Counted from the stretch's first letter, positions 1-11,529 are shown. The stretch: DNA of 64,000 nt from Delphinus delphis (GCF_949987515.2 NC_082697.1:22699730-22763729); one strand, 5' to 3'. Numbers and translations: made by a program. Notes: generated by a model from the letters alone, not told the origin.

Positions 1-1090
1 CTTGGCTGACACCTATGAGCTGTGCACCTACTGTGTGCCAGGCCTCAGGCTGGGCACGGCTAGGGGAACCAAGAGGCACCAGCCTGGCCCCTGCCTGGAG
101 GGCAGGAGTGACCCACGTGGGACGAGGATGAGGCCTAAGCCGAGTAGTAAATAACAACAGGAGCTCCTGAGCAAAGACTCTGGGGAAGGGTTTTCAGGCA
201 GAGGGAGGCTGGGGTCCAGGGGACATGGTGTGCTCTGGGAGTCCCAAGTCCTTCAGCTGATCCGTAGGTGAGGGTGTGACAGGCGCAGGTGACAGAGGCA
301 TGGACTGCTCAGGGCTCTGGGCCGTGACAGGGTGTAAGGGGCCGGGTGTGGGTCTGGATCCATCTCTTTGCCTGTGTGTGGAGGGTATACGGGCAGGAGA
401 CCTAGGAGAGGGCCGGGACAGTCACCTTGACGAGAGGCCACGACGTGCTGAAGTCAAAAGATGCCTGAGAAGGGGACATGGGGCAGGGAAGGAGCCCAAC
501 TTCTGCTTCGTAGCCAAACCCCTAGTCCCACCCCAAGGGCTCCATGCCTAAGGCTGCCTCCCCTCCCCCAGCCTCCAGGAGTGGCCTTGTCATTTATCAA
601 ACCCAGCCTGGCAAATGGTTCCTGGAAGCCTCGGGGCTGCTGGCTGTGCGGTGGTGCCCCTGCCCACCCCCCCACCCCCAAAACGGGCTGCCGGCTGCCT
701 CTGCCCCTGCCCCGTCCAGTGGCAGCAGAGGGTGAGGACACACCGGGTCAGCAGTCAGTCGGCTTTGGCCTCAGCCTCACCAGGCAGGCAGATGGCCAAC
801 GCTCCGTGCCAGTGCCGGGAAGGCCTGAGGCGTGGCCGGCCAGGAGAACACTGTGGGTCTGCCCTGCTCCAGAACCTTCTGTGGCTCCCCAGTTTCTCTC
901 AGTGGGAAGCACCCTTGCAGGGGGAGCCCAAGAGGCTGGGAGGAGGGGCCCAGCTCCACTCTGACTTGCTGCAGAGCCTCAGGCAAGTCACTCAAACGAC
1001 CTGAGCTGGACTCAGTGAGAGCCAAAAGCTTTCCCCAGGGACCCCTCAGGGATCCAACCCACATCCGGCCAAGTTTCGAGCCCCACCTGG
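1..1090. other. GC-rich non-coding DNA, probable intron
   Basis: No convincing exon or repeat is visible. The overlapping short frames here lack splice context and have no recognisable protein similarity. Because a minus-strand first exon with a strong donor ends at 9076, this stretch is inferred to lie in intron 1 of that gene. Confidence 0.4.
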
Positions 1091-1129
1091 ACAGGCTGCT
1101 TCACTTCTCTGAGCCTCAGTTTCACTGTA

Positions 1130-1545
1130 CATCAGCAGTGCACCGTGTGCTCCTCCAGGCCCTGACTGCCCCTCACATCGAGCTCCTCCAAGCTCCCTCC
1201 AGGCTTGAGACCCTCACGCTCCCCATGCTGCCCCCAGGTCAGGGCCTTCGCACCAGTTAACTCCCACTTGCAGGTCTCAGCTTGAGTGTCCCCTCCCTGG
1301 GGCAGCCCTCCCGGACCGCCCCAGCCTAGGGCAGATCTCCTTGTGCTTCTCTGCAGCAGCCGCGCCTGTCACTGATGTGCGTTTACATTCATCTGGGAGG
1401 CTAGGTTATGACCGCTGACCTCCCAAGCGGATCGTGGGCCCCAGAGGGCTGGGACCGGGGGCTCAGTTCACTGATATGTACCTGGCACCTGCTCTGGGCA
1501 CAGAGCAGGCACCTACCATGTTGTCTGTTGAATGAATACTTAGAA
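1130..1545 (+). repeat. L2 LINE 3' end fragment
   Basis: The stretch has the clipped L2 3' structure: a C/T-rich passage on pharmaceutical-like short words, then a tail of the type 'GGCACAGAGCAGGCACC...TGTTGAATGAATA'. It is ancient and diverged. Confidence 0.55.
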
Positions 1546-2205
1546 AAAGAAAGGGAGAAAGGGAAGGGAAGTCCAGAGGGATGATAATATCTATCTCCCA
1601 GTGTTAGGAGGATCTGACAATATGCAAAAGGCCTGGCCTGAGCGAAGGCAACGTCACACCAGCCCCACACACCCAAACATACACATATCGCACACAGGGG
1701 TGGGAAGGGGCCCGCGGGCGGCCATACCTCCCTGTCCACGCCCACACCCTCCCCGAGTGCCCTGATGAACCAGACAGACAAGGGTCAGATGCACAGACTG
1801 GCAGAGGTGGGTCTGGCCCCATGACCCGCCAAGACCACCAGGCTGCCCAGAACCAACCAGCCTCCGTCCCCGCCCACTCTGTCCCCGGGAGGCCCTGCAC
1901 ACTCCCAGTCCTCCAGGAATCTCTCACACCCCAAGGTGGCAGGTTTCCCCCCACTACCAGGCATGAGACACTAACACCTTCTCCCTGCCATCTCACCTCA
2001 GCTTCGAGGACTGGAGCTGCAGCTCAGAAAATTCCCAGCACAGCCAGGTGAGGGCCCAGAGATGGGCCGGGGCAGCCTCAACCCCTCCTACCCCATCCCA
2101 CTCCTCCTGCACAGATGGAGAAACTGAGACCCAGAGAGGGCATGGCGGGGGCGGGGGCGGTCATGGTCACCAGGCTGGCCTCTTGCCTGGGACTTTCCTG
2201 CCTTC
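1546..2205. other. Non-coding DNA without recognised feature
   Basis: GA-rich just after the L2 tail, then C-rich. I see no splice-bounded frame and no clear repeat. Confidence 0.35.
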
Positions 2206-2345
2206 TCACCTGGATGCCTGAGTCACACAGACCTGGCTTCAGATCCTCGCTCTACCCGCACCAGCTGTACAGCCTCAGTATCCTCGGAGATAAGATGGGG
2301 ATGTTCACAGCACCTTGCCCCCTCACTGCGGGGTGCACACGTGGA
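2206..2345 (+). repeat. MIR SINE fragment
   Basis: It shows the MIR order: 'ACCTGGCTTCAGATCCTCGC' core, then 'GCCTCAGTATCCTC', then 'AGATGGGGATG'. This is an old tRNA-derived mammalian SINE. Confidence 0.55.
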
Positions 2346-4070
2346 GAACAGAGGTGGCAGAGGGCCCTGTCCTCCCACAGCAGGCCGAGTCCAGCCAGGA
2401 CACCTCCCGAGTTGCAGGTGACCCCCTCAGAGCCATCACTGCAAAGCTGCCTGCTCAGCTCCAGTGTCCCAAAGCCCGGCTCTCACAGTGCACCCTGCCC
2501 AGAAAAGATAGGCAACCATGCCAGGGTCACACAGCAAGACCCCAGCATGCAGACACTTGAACTTGGGCCCTGTTCAGCTGAAACTCCAGCCCCGAGCCTC
2601 CCACCCCAAAGCGGATCTGGCAGAGCCAAGGAGGTGCCAGGGCTTGGCGGCAGCCGCAGGAGGGAGGGAGGCAGGCAGGCAGGCAGCTGGAGGTGGTGGG
2701 AAGAACCTTTTTTTCCCCTGTCTTTAGCAAACTCGGGTCCCCGTTTCCAAGCTGTGCTCCAGAGCCCTCAGTTGCTGCGTCACTGCACGCAGTCAGCCCG
2801 CAGTGGGCGGAAGGGGAGGCTCCCTCCCTCTGGCAGGGGCTGGGGGGCAGGGGGGTGGTGGGGAGCCAGGCAGAGGGTCAGGGGTGAGGACAGTGAAGGC
2901 TCCCTGACTGCTCCCAGAGGGAAGCCCAGCTGGATTCACCCCTGGAATCACAGAAGGCTGAGCTGGGAGAGCCTCAGAGACTTAACCCCTAGTGTCCCAC
3001 AAATAGATGGAGACCATGAGGCTCAGAGAGGGGCTGGGATTCAGTCGGTGACACACAGCAGCGAGCTAGCTCATCATTCGAATTCCAAACCCCTATCTCC
3101 TAGCAACCGCAAAGCAAAGGCCTCCTGGACCCACCTCTGTCGCCACGGGCTCATCTGTCACTGCAGAAAGAAAAATGTCTGAACTAGAGGCCTAGTTCTC
3201 ACTCCCCGGCCCTGGCACCTGGAAGCACAGAGACCCCCACCTGCACGATCACAAGCACCTCAGCGGGGTGTGGTTCTGAGCCCCTGTCGTGGGGCGCAGC
3301 ACAGTGCTAGGTACACAGCAGGCGCTCAATAAGTGGTCTTGTACTCCATTTATGTGCCGGGATGCTGGCCCCATTTCTACATTGTCAAAGACAGAACCCG
3401 CCCACATCATGTGTTTTCTAAAGATGACCCCCTCGCGTACCAAATGTCGCTTCAGCCACTTTTGAAGTAAACTCCGGGAGACGGATCACCTGCACAGGCC
3501 TTCTTACGCTGAAGAGAGGAATACAAATGCTGTGTCTGCTTTCTGCCTCCTCAGGAGCACCCGCACCCCTGTGACTGGGCCCTGGGGGCCGCGGTGTCTG
3601 TGTGAGATGGGTCTGCCCCGTCATTGGACGGCCCCAGGAACCAAGCGCTTTGTTCTCCCTCTGTTCTGCAGTCACGGTCACTTCTCAGGACCCATGTCAC
3701 CTCCCCGTCCCCCCCGGAAGCCGGGGAGATGGGCCACCTACCGGAACTGTGTGTTAGTGGCAACTAAAGGAGCTGGGACAGGCCACGGCTCTCTTACTAA
3801 CAGCATGCTTCCCCCGGGGCCTCCAGCAGGGCCTGGGAGGTGAGGCGCTGCTGAGTGAGTGACCAGCGACATCAGGCGCTCTCAGACCAGGCTGAGCTCC
3901 ACCTGCAGTGTATGTCCAGGTGCCCTCAAACCAGGATCTGGCTCTGCCACCCACATTTGATTCCCACGGCCTAATACCCGCCTTCCATGCCCTCCACCCA
4001 TCACTTCTGTTGAACAAATGGGAGCTTTAGAATTTCCATAACACAGGGCTAAGACTAGACTCTAAACTCT
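2346..4070. other. Non-coding DNA with small MIR/L2 scraps
   Basis: Antisense MIR-like words occur near 2505-2560 and 2995-3060 (TCACACAGCA, GAGGCTCAGAGAGG). An L2-like tail lies near 3295-3345 (ACACAGCAGGCGCTCAATAA). The long frame across 2115-3182 runs through these repeats and is not taken as a gene. A (GGCA)n run sits near 2670-2685. Confidence 0.35.
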
Positions 4071-4075
4071 AACCC

Positions 4076-4200
4076 ACCTGGTTTCAAATCCTGGTGCCAC
4101 CACTTCACCAGTTGTGGGGCATTGGACAACCTACTATAGCTCTCTTTGCCCCAGTTTCCTCGTCTGTAAAGTGGGGAGAGTAATCATAGGGTGGGATGGG
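4076..4200 (+). repeat. MIR SINE
   Basis: The MIR core reads from 'GGTTTCAAATCCTGGTGCCACCA' to 'CCCAGTTTCCTCGTCTGTAA' and an 'AATCATAGGG' end, in the sense direction. Confidence 0.7.
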
Positions 4201-4604
4201 ACAAAAGGAGGGCCTGGATTTACGGTGCTCAGAGGCGGTGCTCGCTCAACAGAGGGCCCAGCACTGTGCATGGCTCCTAGGCGACGGTCACTGATGCTCT
4301 GTGGCATGAATGGGTGTTAGTCAATGATCCGTTGTCATTACTATTATCATCATCAACACCAGCAGGGATCCCCAAGCCTGGTTTTGCAACTAGCCCTGCT
4401 ATAGGGTGTAGCAAAAATTTCCAAACAAAATTTGCTTCCATTCATTTTTGAAAAGGCCACGTCAGACAGCTCGGCAAGGAGGAGGCGGCATTGCGAAACC
4501 CAGCACAGAGGGATCTGGGCCCCGCTCCTCGGCTTGGGAAATGATCTGCGATCCGTGAGCAAGGGGGCCCTCGGAGCCGGCACCCCCAGGGCTCGGTCCA
4601 GGGG

Positions 4605-4790
4605 ACTCCTGGGTTTATCCCCACTCTCTGAGTGACCCTGAGCAGCCACCCAACTGCTCTGAGCCTCAGTTTCCTCATCTGTCAAATGGAGACAATTTCT
4701 GTTTTCATGCGTACCCCTCCCTGGGGGTGGTTAGAAGGTGAGGGGATTGAATGTGTTCTGCAAGCTGTAGAGTATCACGCACACCCTACA
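4605..4790 (+). repeat. MIR SINE
   Basis: The sense MIR signature 'GAGCCTCAGTTTCCTCATCTGTCAAATGG' lies at about 4660-4690 (motif quoted in part of the family consensus), with a degraded 3' part following. Confidence 0.65.
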
Positions 4791-5490
4791 GGCCTCAGTC
4801 CTGGCCTGGGGCAACCACCAGAAGACACTGTGGAGTGGGTGTGGGAGCAGAACAGGCTCCACCCCCCACCCCCCCAGAGGCCACAACAAAAGAAAATCTA
4901 GTCACCTGAGTTTTAAAGGGTTCCCCCCACAAGAGTCTGATGAAGAGGGGAGTGGGCTTGTCTTTGGTGCAACACAGGAAGCCCCTCCTTAGTGAGAGCC
5001 TTTCCCAAAGAGGGTGGAGTGACAGTTTGCACGGCAGGGGCCCCCTCCCAGCTGAGCCGGCCTCCACACTCCCTTAAACCATCAGGATCCTCCATTAGAA
5101 GGAACTTCGGAGCCTCACGCCCAGCCCCTCAAAGCCACCAAGCCCCAATGTGGGACAGCCCTCCTCACGCGCAAAGAAGAGGCAGGGCCCCTGAGGACTC
5201 CCTTCCCGGGATGTCAGGATCACAGACTCCAGACTGTGGGTAGACGCAAGGCCCCTCTGAGTTCACCAGGCCCTAGCTTTCACTTTACTAAGGCAGTCCA
5301 GAGAGGGGACATGTCTCATCCAAGAGCACACAGCAAGGCAGCAACAAGGCTCCTGGCACAGGCTGGACACCCACCATGACAGTACATTGCCCACCTCCAT
5401 AGCCAGCCTGCTCAGGAGGCCCCCTCCTCCTAGAAGGACACATACCCACGCCAACCCCAAGCCTGCCCAGCACTTGGCTGCCTCCTTGCC
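4791..5490. other. Non-coding DNA without clear feature
   Basis: Unique-looking sequence. A weak antisense MIR-like segment lies near 5285-5370. No exon is supported. Confidence 0.3.
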
Positions 5491-5795
5491 TCTAACCATG
5501 CAGTTCTCTCAGCCAGCAGTGCCCTTCCCCGCCATTCTCCATCGACCCAAATCCCTCGAATCCTCCAGAACCCACCCCAGATCCAGTGTGTGTCCTCCAG
5601 GAAGCACTCCCTGCAGGTCCTAACTAGTGGCCCCTTCCCAGCACTCGAGCAGCCCCAGCCTCCATCCCTGAGAGGGGCCTGGCAGATGACTCGAGTTTAC
5701 AGAGCAGGGCCCTGTGGGGGACCTCTGGGTCCCCATGCCTGGCACAGGGGTGGGCACTCAGCAGGCCTCAGGAAGCACTGGTGGCCCAAAGACAG
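5491..5795 (+). repeat. L2 LINE 3' end fragment
   Basis: The C/T-rich passage with 'TCCAGGAAGCACTCCCTGCAG' type words is followed by 'CCCCATGCCTGGCACAGG...GGCACTCAGCAGGC', the usual end of L2. Confidence 0.55.
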
Positions 5796-7105
5796 AATGG
5801 ACGATGAGGAACTGGAGAGGTGAAGGAGCTGGTGGTCTAGTGAAAGAAAGAAGGGATGAACCAGTAAATAGGTGATGATGTGAGCAGATGAACTGATTCA
5901 GGAATAAATGCCTGGCATGATGGGCACAGACACACCACCGAAGATGTAGGGTCTTGCCCAAGTGTGGCCCCTCACCCTCATGGAGAGCCTCTGGGGGCTC
6001 CTAGATGTACTGGGATTTTAGAGGCCACAGGCCCATCAGAGCCCAGCCAAATGCCTCTAGGTTTGCAGACCCAGCTGGAGGCCAGGAACCCACAGGGATG
6101 GCCAAGGTGGCGACTGGGACTGGCCAAGGGTCCCACCATACCCCACCACCCAGTCCTTGACTGAGAATGGCCTAGACCTGTCCTCAGCCCCAGGGGAATG
6201 GCATGAAGAGGCAGGCATAACCCTGGCCCTCCCCACACCAACCACACTGAGCGACATCCAATAATAAGGAACGGTGACTGGGTCAGTGAAGGCAGAGGTC
6301 CGTGGGGCTGTAAAGGTGGTGTCAGGGACACACCTGGCCTGGGTACCAAGGAAAGCTTTTTTCTGGAGACCTGGATGATTAGTAGTAGTTAAGTAGGAAA
6401 ATGAGGGGAAGGAAGGCAGGAGGTTCAGGCAGAGGAATCAGCATGTGCAAAGGCCCTGAGGCTGGAGGGAACCTGGCCTGTTCCAGGAACTGAAAGCAGG
6501 CTAGGGGGATCGGAGCCAAAAGGTGGCGGGGAGGGGGGCAGCAGTGCAAGATGTGGCTAGAGGAGTAGCGAGTTGGGGAAGGAGGCTGGGCTTCATCCTG
6601 GGAGCTGTGGGCATTTACTGAGTACTTACTGTGTGCTTAAAAAAAAATCTGCATTCATGATTTTATGAATTCACATTCCAGAATGTTTAAGTGAAAGTGT
6701 TTAAATGCACTGTAATCAGACAGTGCTATTTTTTAATGCTTTTTTGAATGAATGAAACTATCAATCAATCAATCAATCACAGATGTATAGGAGGGTAGAG
6801 ACCACCTGCCCCCATCACACAGAGTGCCCTATACAATTCCTCAGGGCCTCCCCATCACGGAGAAACGCTGGCACCGATGAAGCCAGTGGCCCATAAACCA
6901 CACAAGAACCTAACGAGATGCCAGTGGGTGCCCCCGGTACATCCAGTACGTCACTGAGTCTTCTGAAAGCTCCAAAGTACACAATCTATCCTTAGTTTCC
7001 AAGTGCTGCACAGCCTGTCTTCAAAAACACCAACTCAGCTGCCAGGCAGCCTCGCGCTCAGGGCACAGCCCTCAAACCCACAGCTCCATAGCAAGGCTGG
7101 CACTA
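5796..7105. other. Non-coding DNA with a short (AATC)n run
   Basis: A short (AATC)n tract lies at about 6761-6780. The part at 6420-6640 resembles an old interspersed repeat (AGGAATCAGCATGTGCAAAGG, a wording that recurs near 12255-12290). No gene is supported. Confidence 0.35.
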
Positions 7106-7325
7106 GCGGAATGCTGCCCCGGGTCCCACATAACAGCCGTCCATCAGCCCGCTCCACCCCACACCTCCTCTCCAGTCTAGACCTTGCCTTCCGTCCCCAG
7201 TGCCCAACACAGACCGCCTCCCCCTGACAAAACAGGGGCTCCTCGAGGGTGGGGACCACATCAGGCCATCACATGTCCCCAGCGCCTTGCACAGGCCTAG
7301 CCTGGCCTCTGATGGATGAATGAGG
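7106..7325 (+). repeat. L2 LINE 3' end fragment
   Basis: L2-like words: 'GGGCTCCTCGAGGGTGGGGACC', then 'CCCCAGCGCCTTGCACAGGCC', then 'GGATGAATGAGGG'. Confidence 0.5.
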
Positions 7326-9075
7326 GGCGGGTGCCAGGGACACCACACACAAGCACACTCGCTGAAGTCCAGCGGCCGTCTCTCAGCTCCAGGAGGACAC
7401 AGGAGTCCCGGCGCACCCCTGCCACGGCGCAGGCACGAGCACACACGCCTGCCCCACGTGCACAGCCAGTGTCTCCAGGAGCTGCTGGGAATACAATTGG
7501 CATCTGCCGCCGACTGGCTGCCAACAGCCCAGTTCCGGGGCCTGGCGGTGGCTCCCGACTCCAGCTACCAACGGGCTAGCCGGCTCTGCGGCCCCACCCA
7601 GTCCTGGTGCCCACAGGAGTCTGGCTCCGGCCCCTCAGGCCACCCTGGGGCCAGGCAGCCCACAGTCCCCCCTGTGGGACAGAAACTGGGCTCCTCCAAC
7701 AGCCTCTCTGGGACGGTCCTGTACAATCTCGCTTCACCACCTCTGGCCTGGCAGAAGACACAACCCCCTCCCACCAGCGAAGGCCCAGAGGTAGAGGGAG
7801 CCAGGACCCCAGGGAACTGGGCTGGGCTGGGAGGTGCAACCGGGTAGAGCCAGGCCAGCCCAGCCTCCCTTGAGGCTGGGGACTGCAGCCCCCTCCCCCT
7901 CTGTCATTTCCACTTCCAGGCAGGTGTGGGTGCAGGAACCCTCCCCCCCGTTAGCCCTGCTTTCCAAGCTTGAAGCTTCCCATTCTAGGGGCACCTCCTC
8001 CGCCCCCTCATCCCCCAACTGGCCTTCCCCATCCCATAAGCCCTTCCCCTATTTCATTTTTTTCCCCACATCAACAGTCTCTGGCAGCCCCTCTGCAACA
8101 CAGGCAGCACCGAGGAAGAAGGGAGAAGGGAGAAGCGAGAGGGATGAAGGGATAGAGGAATGGAAGGATGGAGGGGGACTGGAGGCATTAGGTTTGGTCG
8201 AAAGAGGCCAGAGGCCATCACATGTCCAGGTAGCACATATCCCCTCCCAGCAGGCCAGGCACATCTGAACCCAGCTGGCCTCTCGGGCCACCTGGTCCAC
8301 CCGCCACCCGCTCTGAACACGATCCCCCTTTCACCGTGGGGCGCCGCACGTGGGGGCCTCCAGTAGCCATGTGAGCACCCCCCCAGCCCAGGTGCCCAGG
8401 TCAGCCCGGCCCCTCCCGGGTACGCAAACAGGGAGGGGGCGCTATGCAGCGGGGGTGGGGGGGTGGCCCCTGCCCCCTCCCCAGATGCCAGGTTCGGGGA
8501 AAGAGCTCGGTAAGGGGGTAGCCGGCCGGGCAGGCTCCCGGGGCTACTGAGGCGGGATCGGAAGCAGCTGGGTTGAATGGAGGAATGCCCGGGCCGGCCG
8601 GCCGGCAGAACCCTCCGTCTCCTTAGCTCCAAGGTTGGTGGGCAGGGGAGGGGTCTACCTGACCCCCCTGTCCACCCTGCTGATGGAGGGTTGGGCCGGA
8701 GGAGAGGCTTCCCAGCTTTGGCAACCGGTTGACAAGGGGGAGTCCGCGGGAAAAAGAGGTGGAATGGGGGCCCGGCCCCGGATAGAGGGTTCCGGGCCCA
8801 GCGCCACCGCCCCCCGGCTTGAGGGTCGGGGGAGACCTAGATTGGGGGATCCCACCCAGAGAAAGGGGCTTCCCAGCCGCAGAGCCGCCCCCTCGGTTCT
8901 GGGGCTCAGAAGACAGAACTGGCAGGGGGAGGGGGCTTTTCTGCGCCAGCGCCGCCCCTCGGTTTAGGGAAGTCTGTCCGAGAGGAGACCGGATTTGGGG
9001 GTCTTGAAGAGGGACGGGGCGCACCGGCCCCGGAAAGGGGGTCCCGGCTACCGCGCGCCACCCCCGCGCCCTCAC
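7326..9075. other. GC-rich DNA downstream of CpG island, probable intron 1
   Basis: GC content rises steadily toward 9 kb. Several open frames overlap on both strands, as expected in GC-rich DNA, and none is exon-bounded. The strong minus-strand donor at 9075/9074 places this stretch in the first intron of the leftward gene. Confidence 0.4.
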
Positions 9076-9164
9076 CTGCGCCCGGCGCCCCGGCCGCCTC
9101 CGGCCCGCTCGACCGCTGCGCTGCGCCGCCGCCGCCGCTCAGGTCCGCTCGCAGGTCCTCTCGC

Positions 9165-9209
9165 CTAGGCCCCGGCCCCGGCCCCGGCCCCGGCCCGCGG
9201 GCGCCCCAT
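9165..9209 (-). CDS. Upstream ORF, 14 codons, glycine-alanine repeat
   Basis: Read on the minus strand, an ATG at 9209 opens MGRPRAGAGAGAGA and stops at TAG 9167-9165. The Gly-Ala tail is the direct translation of the GGGGCC units. If the exon is transcribed as inferred, this is an upstream ORF in the 5' leader. Upstream ORFs often lower translation of the main frame, but whether this one is used is unknown. Confidence 0.3.
   Translation of the reverse strand: MGRPRAGAGAGAGA
9168..9196. repeat. (GGCCCC)n hexanucleotide tract, 4 full units plus GGCCC
   Basis: Four exact GGCCCC units (9168-9191) are followed by a partial unit. On the inferred sense (minus) strand the unit reads GGGGCC, so the nascent RNA has G-runs able to form a G-quadruplex. 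A shorter (GCC)n run sits nearby at about 9125-9138. Confidence 0.9.
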
Positions 9210-9219
9210 GCCTCTCCTC

Positions 9220-9340
9220 TGACCGGCGCGGCGCCCCAGATGCGGCTGCGGGAGGAGGAGCCGCGCGGCCCCGGCTCCCCGAGAGCGGCGGGGAGGGGGC
9301 GGGGGGCGGGGGGCGGGGAGAGGCGCGCGGGGGAGGGGGC
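9220..9340 (-). promoter_or_regulatory. CpG-island core promoter with GC boxes
   Basis: The stretch 9291-9320 contains three closely spaced GGGGCGGGG/GGGGGCGGGG Sp1-type boxes. CpG density is very high from about 8.97 to 9.5 kb, and no TATA box is visible. Together with the minus-strand donor just downstream, this is read as a TATA-less housekeeping-type promoter firing leftward. Bidirectional firing cannot be excluded. Confidence 0.6.
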
Positions 9341-9519
9341 CGCGCGGCTGCGCCCAAAACCAGGCGCGGATGCAGCCACCGGCCCGGGGCTGGGGGTGGG
9401 GGGGCGCCGTTTCCAACGCCCACCCCCACTCACGCCCCCGCAACCCCGGGGGGGAGGGGGAGGGTCTCCGCAGCCGGCGACGCTGGGTCGCGCGCGAGGC
9501 GGAAGGGCGCTTGGAGATC

Positions 9520-10055
9520 CCTGGTTGGCCGCCCAGAGAGTGCAGGCTACTGGCACAAGGTCACACAGCGCGGGCTGCGGTAGCGTGGGAACCTGGAACT
9601 CCAGGCTGCAGAGTGGGTCAGCGGGAACGTAGGTTGACGAGCGCCAGGCCCGTGGAGAAGAGAAACTGAGGCCCACAGAGGATGAGATTGGTCTGGGCCA
9701 TACCGTGCGAGTCAGGAGGCCCTTGGGATTCGAACCTAGGGGTCCTGCCGCTGGGAACGTGTGCCCCCTCCTGGTGACCTGTTTCTTGCAGAAACCTCTC
9801 CCTGGTGTCTTCTTGCCTATGGCAGCACGGGGGTTAAAGACAATCCCTGAAGTCGGATGGACCGGGCAGAGTACCCATCCTACCTCTCCTGAGGCTCTGA
9901 GATCAGAGATGAGAGACTGTTCTTTCGGAGCCCCAGTTTCTTCACCTAAAATGGGAACAACACTAGTATAGTATCCCCAACTGGGATCGAGGAAACAAGG
10001 AGATAATGGATGTTAAGCTCCTTGCTGGTGCCTGGCATTCAGTAAGTGTCAAATG
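9520..10055. other. Non-coding DNA with MIR-like scraps
   Basis: Antisense MIR words lie at about 9555-9720 (AAGGTCACACAGCG, AAACTGAGGCCCACAGAGG, GGGATTCGAACC). A second MIR-like stretch is at about 9900-10050. No gene is seen. Confidence 0.4.
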
Positions 10056-10059
10056 AATG

Positions 10060-10400
10060 TGTTCACTCTCCCTGGCTCCCACATCTCCCAAGAATGCCAG
10101 TTGAATGCAGAGTCAAAATGGTGTTAAAGGTTGGCATTCAAGGCTCCTTACAAGCTCTTTTTCTGGCTTGATCCACTGCCCACCCACCCTGCCTCATCCT
10201 CATCCCAGAAACATCTGTTCCAGTGCTTCTCTGCCTTTCCCTGTGTCTGCAATGCCTTCCCACCATCTCTGCCCGGCAAACTCCTATTCATCCATCAAAG
10301 CCCTGAGCAATCAGTCACATATCCCAGTTTCTCACACTCCCTAGCTGCCCATCCATGCCTCCCTTCTCCTTTCCCACTGCCTGGTCTAGGTTTGTCTCTG
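10060..10400 (+). repeat. L2 LINE 3' region fragment
   Basis: Words typical of L2 appear in order: 'CATTCAAGGCTCCTTACAAG', 'CTGCAATGCCTTCCCACCA', 'ATTCATCCATCAAAGCCC'. Confidence 0.6.
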
Positions 10401-10727
10401 TCTTCATGGGCTCTGACAACTGTGGTGAGAGGATATCACTCAGAGGAGATGACACCATGAGGTCATGTTCCTTGGAGGAGGCAGCTTTAGTAGGGCCTGG
10501 AAGGAGAAGTGAGTCTGGAGTTCCAGGGGGAGGAAGGAGAGTGTGTGGCAGGCAAAGAGGTGGTTTATGTTTGGGCAGAGTGTCAATAAGGCCACAGAGA
10601 ATGTGCCGCCTGGAGCAGTTGGGAAGACCTTATTGTCTGAGCTGGGAGCCAGCAAGAGCCGAGGGCTGGGCAGTGACCTGGCAACATATGGTCAGGTTGA
10701 AGATGAGCAGGCTTTGCCCTGGAGAAC

Positions 10728-11385
10728 ACCTCACACAGGGGTCCCAGGAGACTTGTACAAGGATGTTCATAGCAGCGTCATGTGTAATAGTGGAAAGTTG
10801 GACACAGCCTAGCTATCCATCAAGCAGAGATGGGGTAAATAGTGATGAACTCAAGCAGTGGGAAAGCTCTCCACACCATGATCTTCAAAATAGGTGAATG
10901 CAAGCCTCATGCGTCCATGAAAAGAAATCTCAGAAAAACACACTGTTGATGCAATTCGTGAAAATTCAGAGTTGTACACTTATGATTCGTGTACTCTTTG
11001 TATGAATTTTATACTTCAATACAATAAAAAAATTTTTTAATACATCATTGGATGAAAAAAGCAAATTGCAGATGGAAGACACAGTTTGATGCCAGATATA
11101 TAAAGTTTGAAAACCCACAATACTATATATTGTTGAGGGACACATGCATATGTAATATAAGTGTATTACATAAAAACACACATGGCAGTAATAAAGAGCA
11201 AATTCAAGAGAGTAGTGACCCAGAGGGAGAAAGGGAAGGGAATGTGATGGGGCTTCAATTACACTTGAAACGGTTTATTTCTTAAGCTGGGTGGTGGGTA
11301 CATGGGTGTTTGTTATGCTGTTCTCTAGACTTTGTTGTGAACATGAAATATTCATAATGTAATAATGCTTTTTTTAAAATTAAAA
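10728..11385 (+). repeat. Old L1 3' end
   Basis: The L1 ORF2 C-terminal/3' pattern is present in sense: 'AAGGATGTTCATAGCAGCGT', then 'CTATCCATCAAGCAG'. Degenerate 3' UTR with 'AGTTGTACACTTATGATTCG' and 'GGGTGGTGGGTACATGGGTG' follows. It is heavily diverged and may be two joined fragments. The SINE at 11376 lies at its A/T-rich end. Confidence 0.55.
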
Positions 11386-11520
11386 ATAATTCTTTATTTA
11401 TTTGTCTGCACTGGGTCTTAGTTGCAGCATGTGGGATCTAGTTCCCTGACCAGGGATCAAACCCAGGCCCCCTGCATTGGGAGCGCAGAGTCTTAACCAC
11501 TGGACCACCAGGGAAGTCCC
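11376..11520 (-). repeat. CHR-family SINE (CHR-1 type), antisense
   Basis: Read on the minus strand it begins GGGACTTCCCTGGTGGTCCA, has the tRNA-like box region around TTTGATCCCTGGTCAGGG, and ends in an AAATAAATAAA tail. A TGCTTT duplication is visible on both sides (about 11366 and 11521). tRNA-derived SINE of cetartiodactyls. Confidence 0.85.
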
Positions 11521-11529
11521 TGCTTTATT

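Larger units (their letters stand above)
9076..9240 (-). other. Candidate non-coding first exon of a leftward gene
   Basis: On the minus strand this GC-rich stretch ends in a textbook splice donor, CAG|GTGAGG, with the last exon base at 9076 and GT at 9075-9074. The exon's 5' boundary is not visible; about 9240 is a guess from the GC boxes just upstream. The only ATG inside is at 9209-9207. It opens a 14-codon frame that stops at 9165, so the main start codon should lie in a later exon, beyond the left edge or unrecognised. I cannot name the gene. The alternative is that the exon codes in the frame that stays open, but no ATG supports that near the promoter. Confidence 0.5.
8970..9510. other. 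CpG island
   Basis: Dense CG dinucleotides and GC-rich sequence contrast with CpG-poor flanks. This is the only long CpG-rich block in the window, so it is likely unmethylated and a promoter. Confidence 0.8.

Noticed and set aside
2115..3182. Open frame of 355 codons on the plus strand
   Set aside because: It runs through MIR/L2 remnants, has biased composition from GC-rich DNA, no splice context and no recognisable protein similarity.
8906..9676. Open frame of 256 codons on the minus strand across the CpG island
   Set aside because: It crosses the strong splice donor at 9076 and the promoter GC boxes. Its Pro/Gly/Ala/Arg content is what CpG-island DNA gives in any frame.
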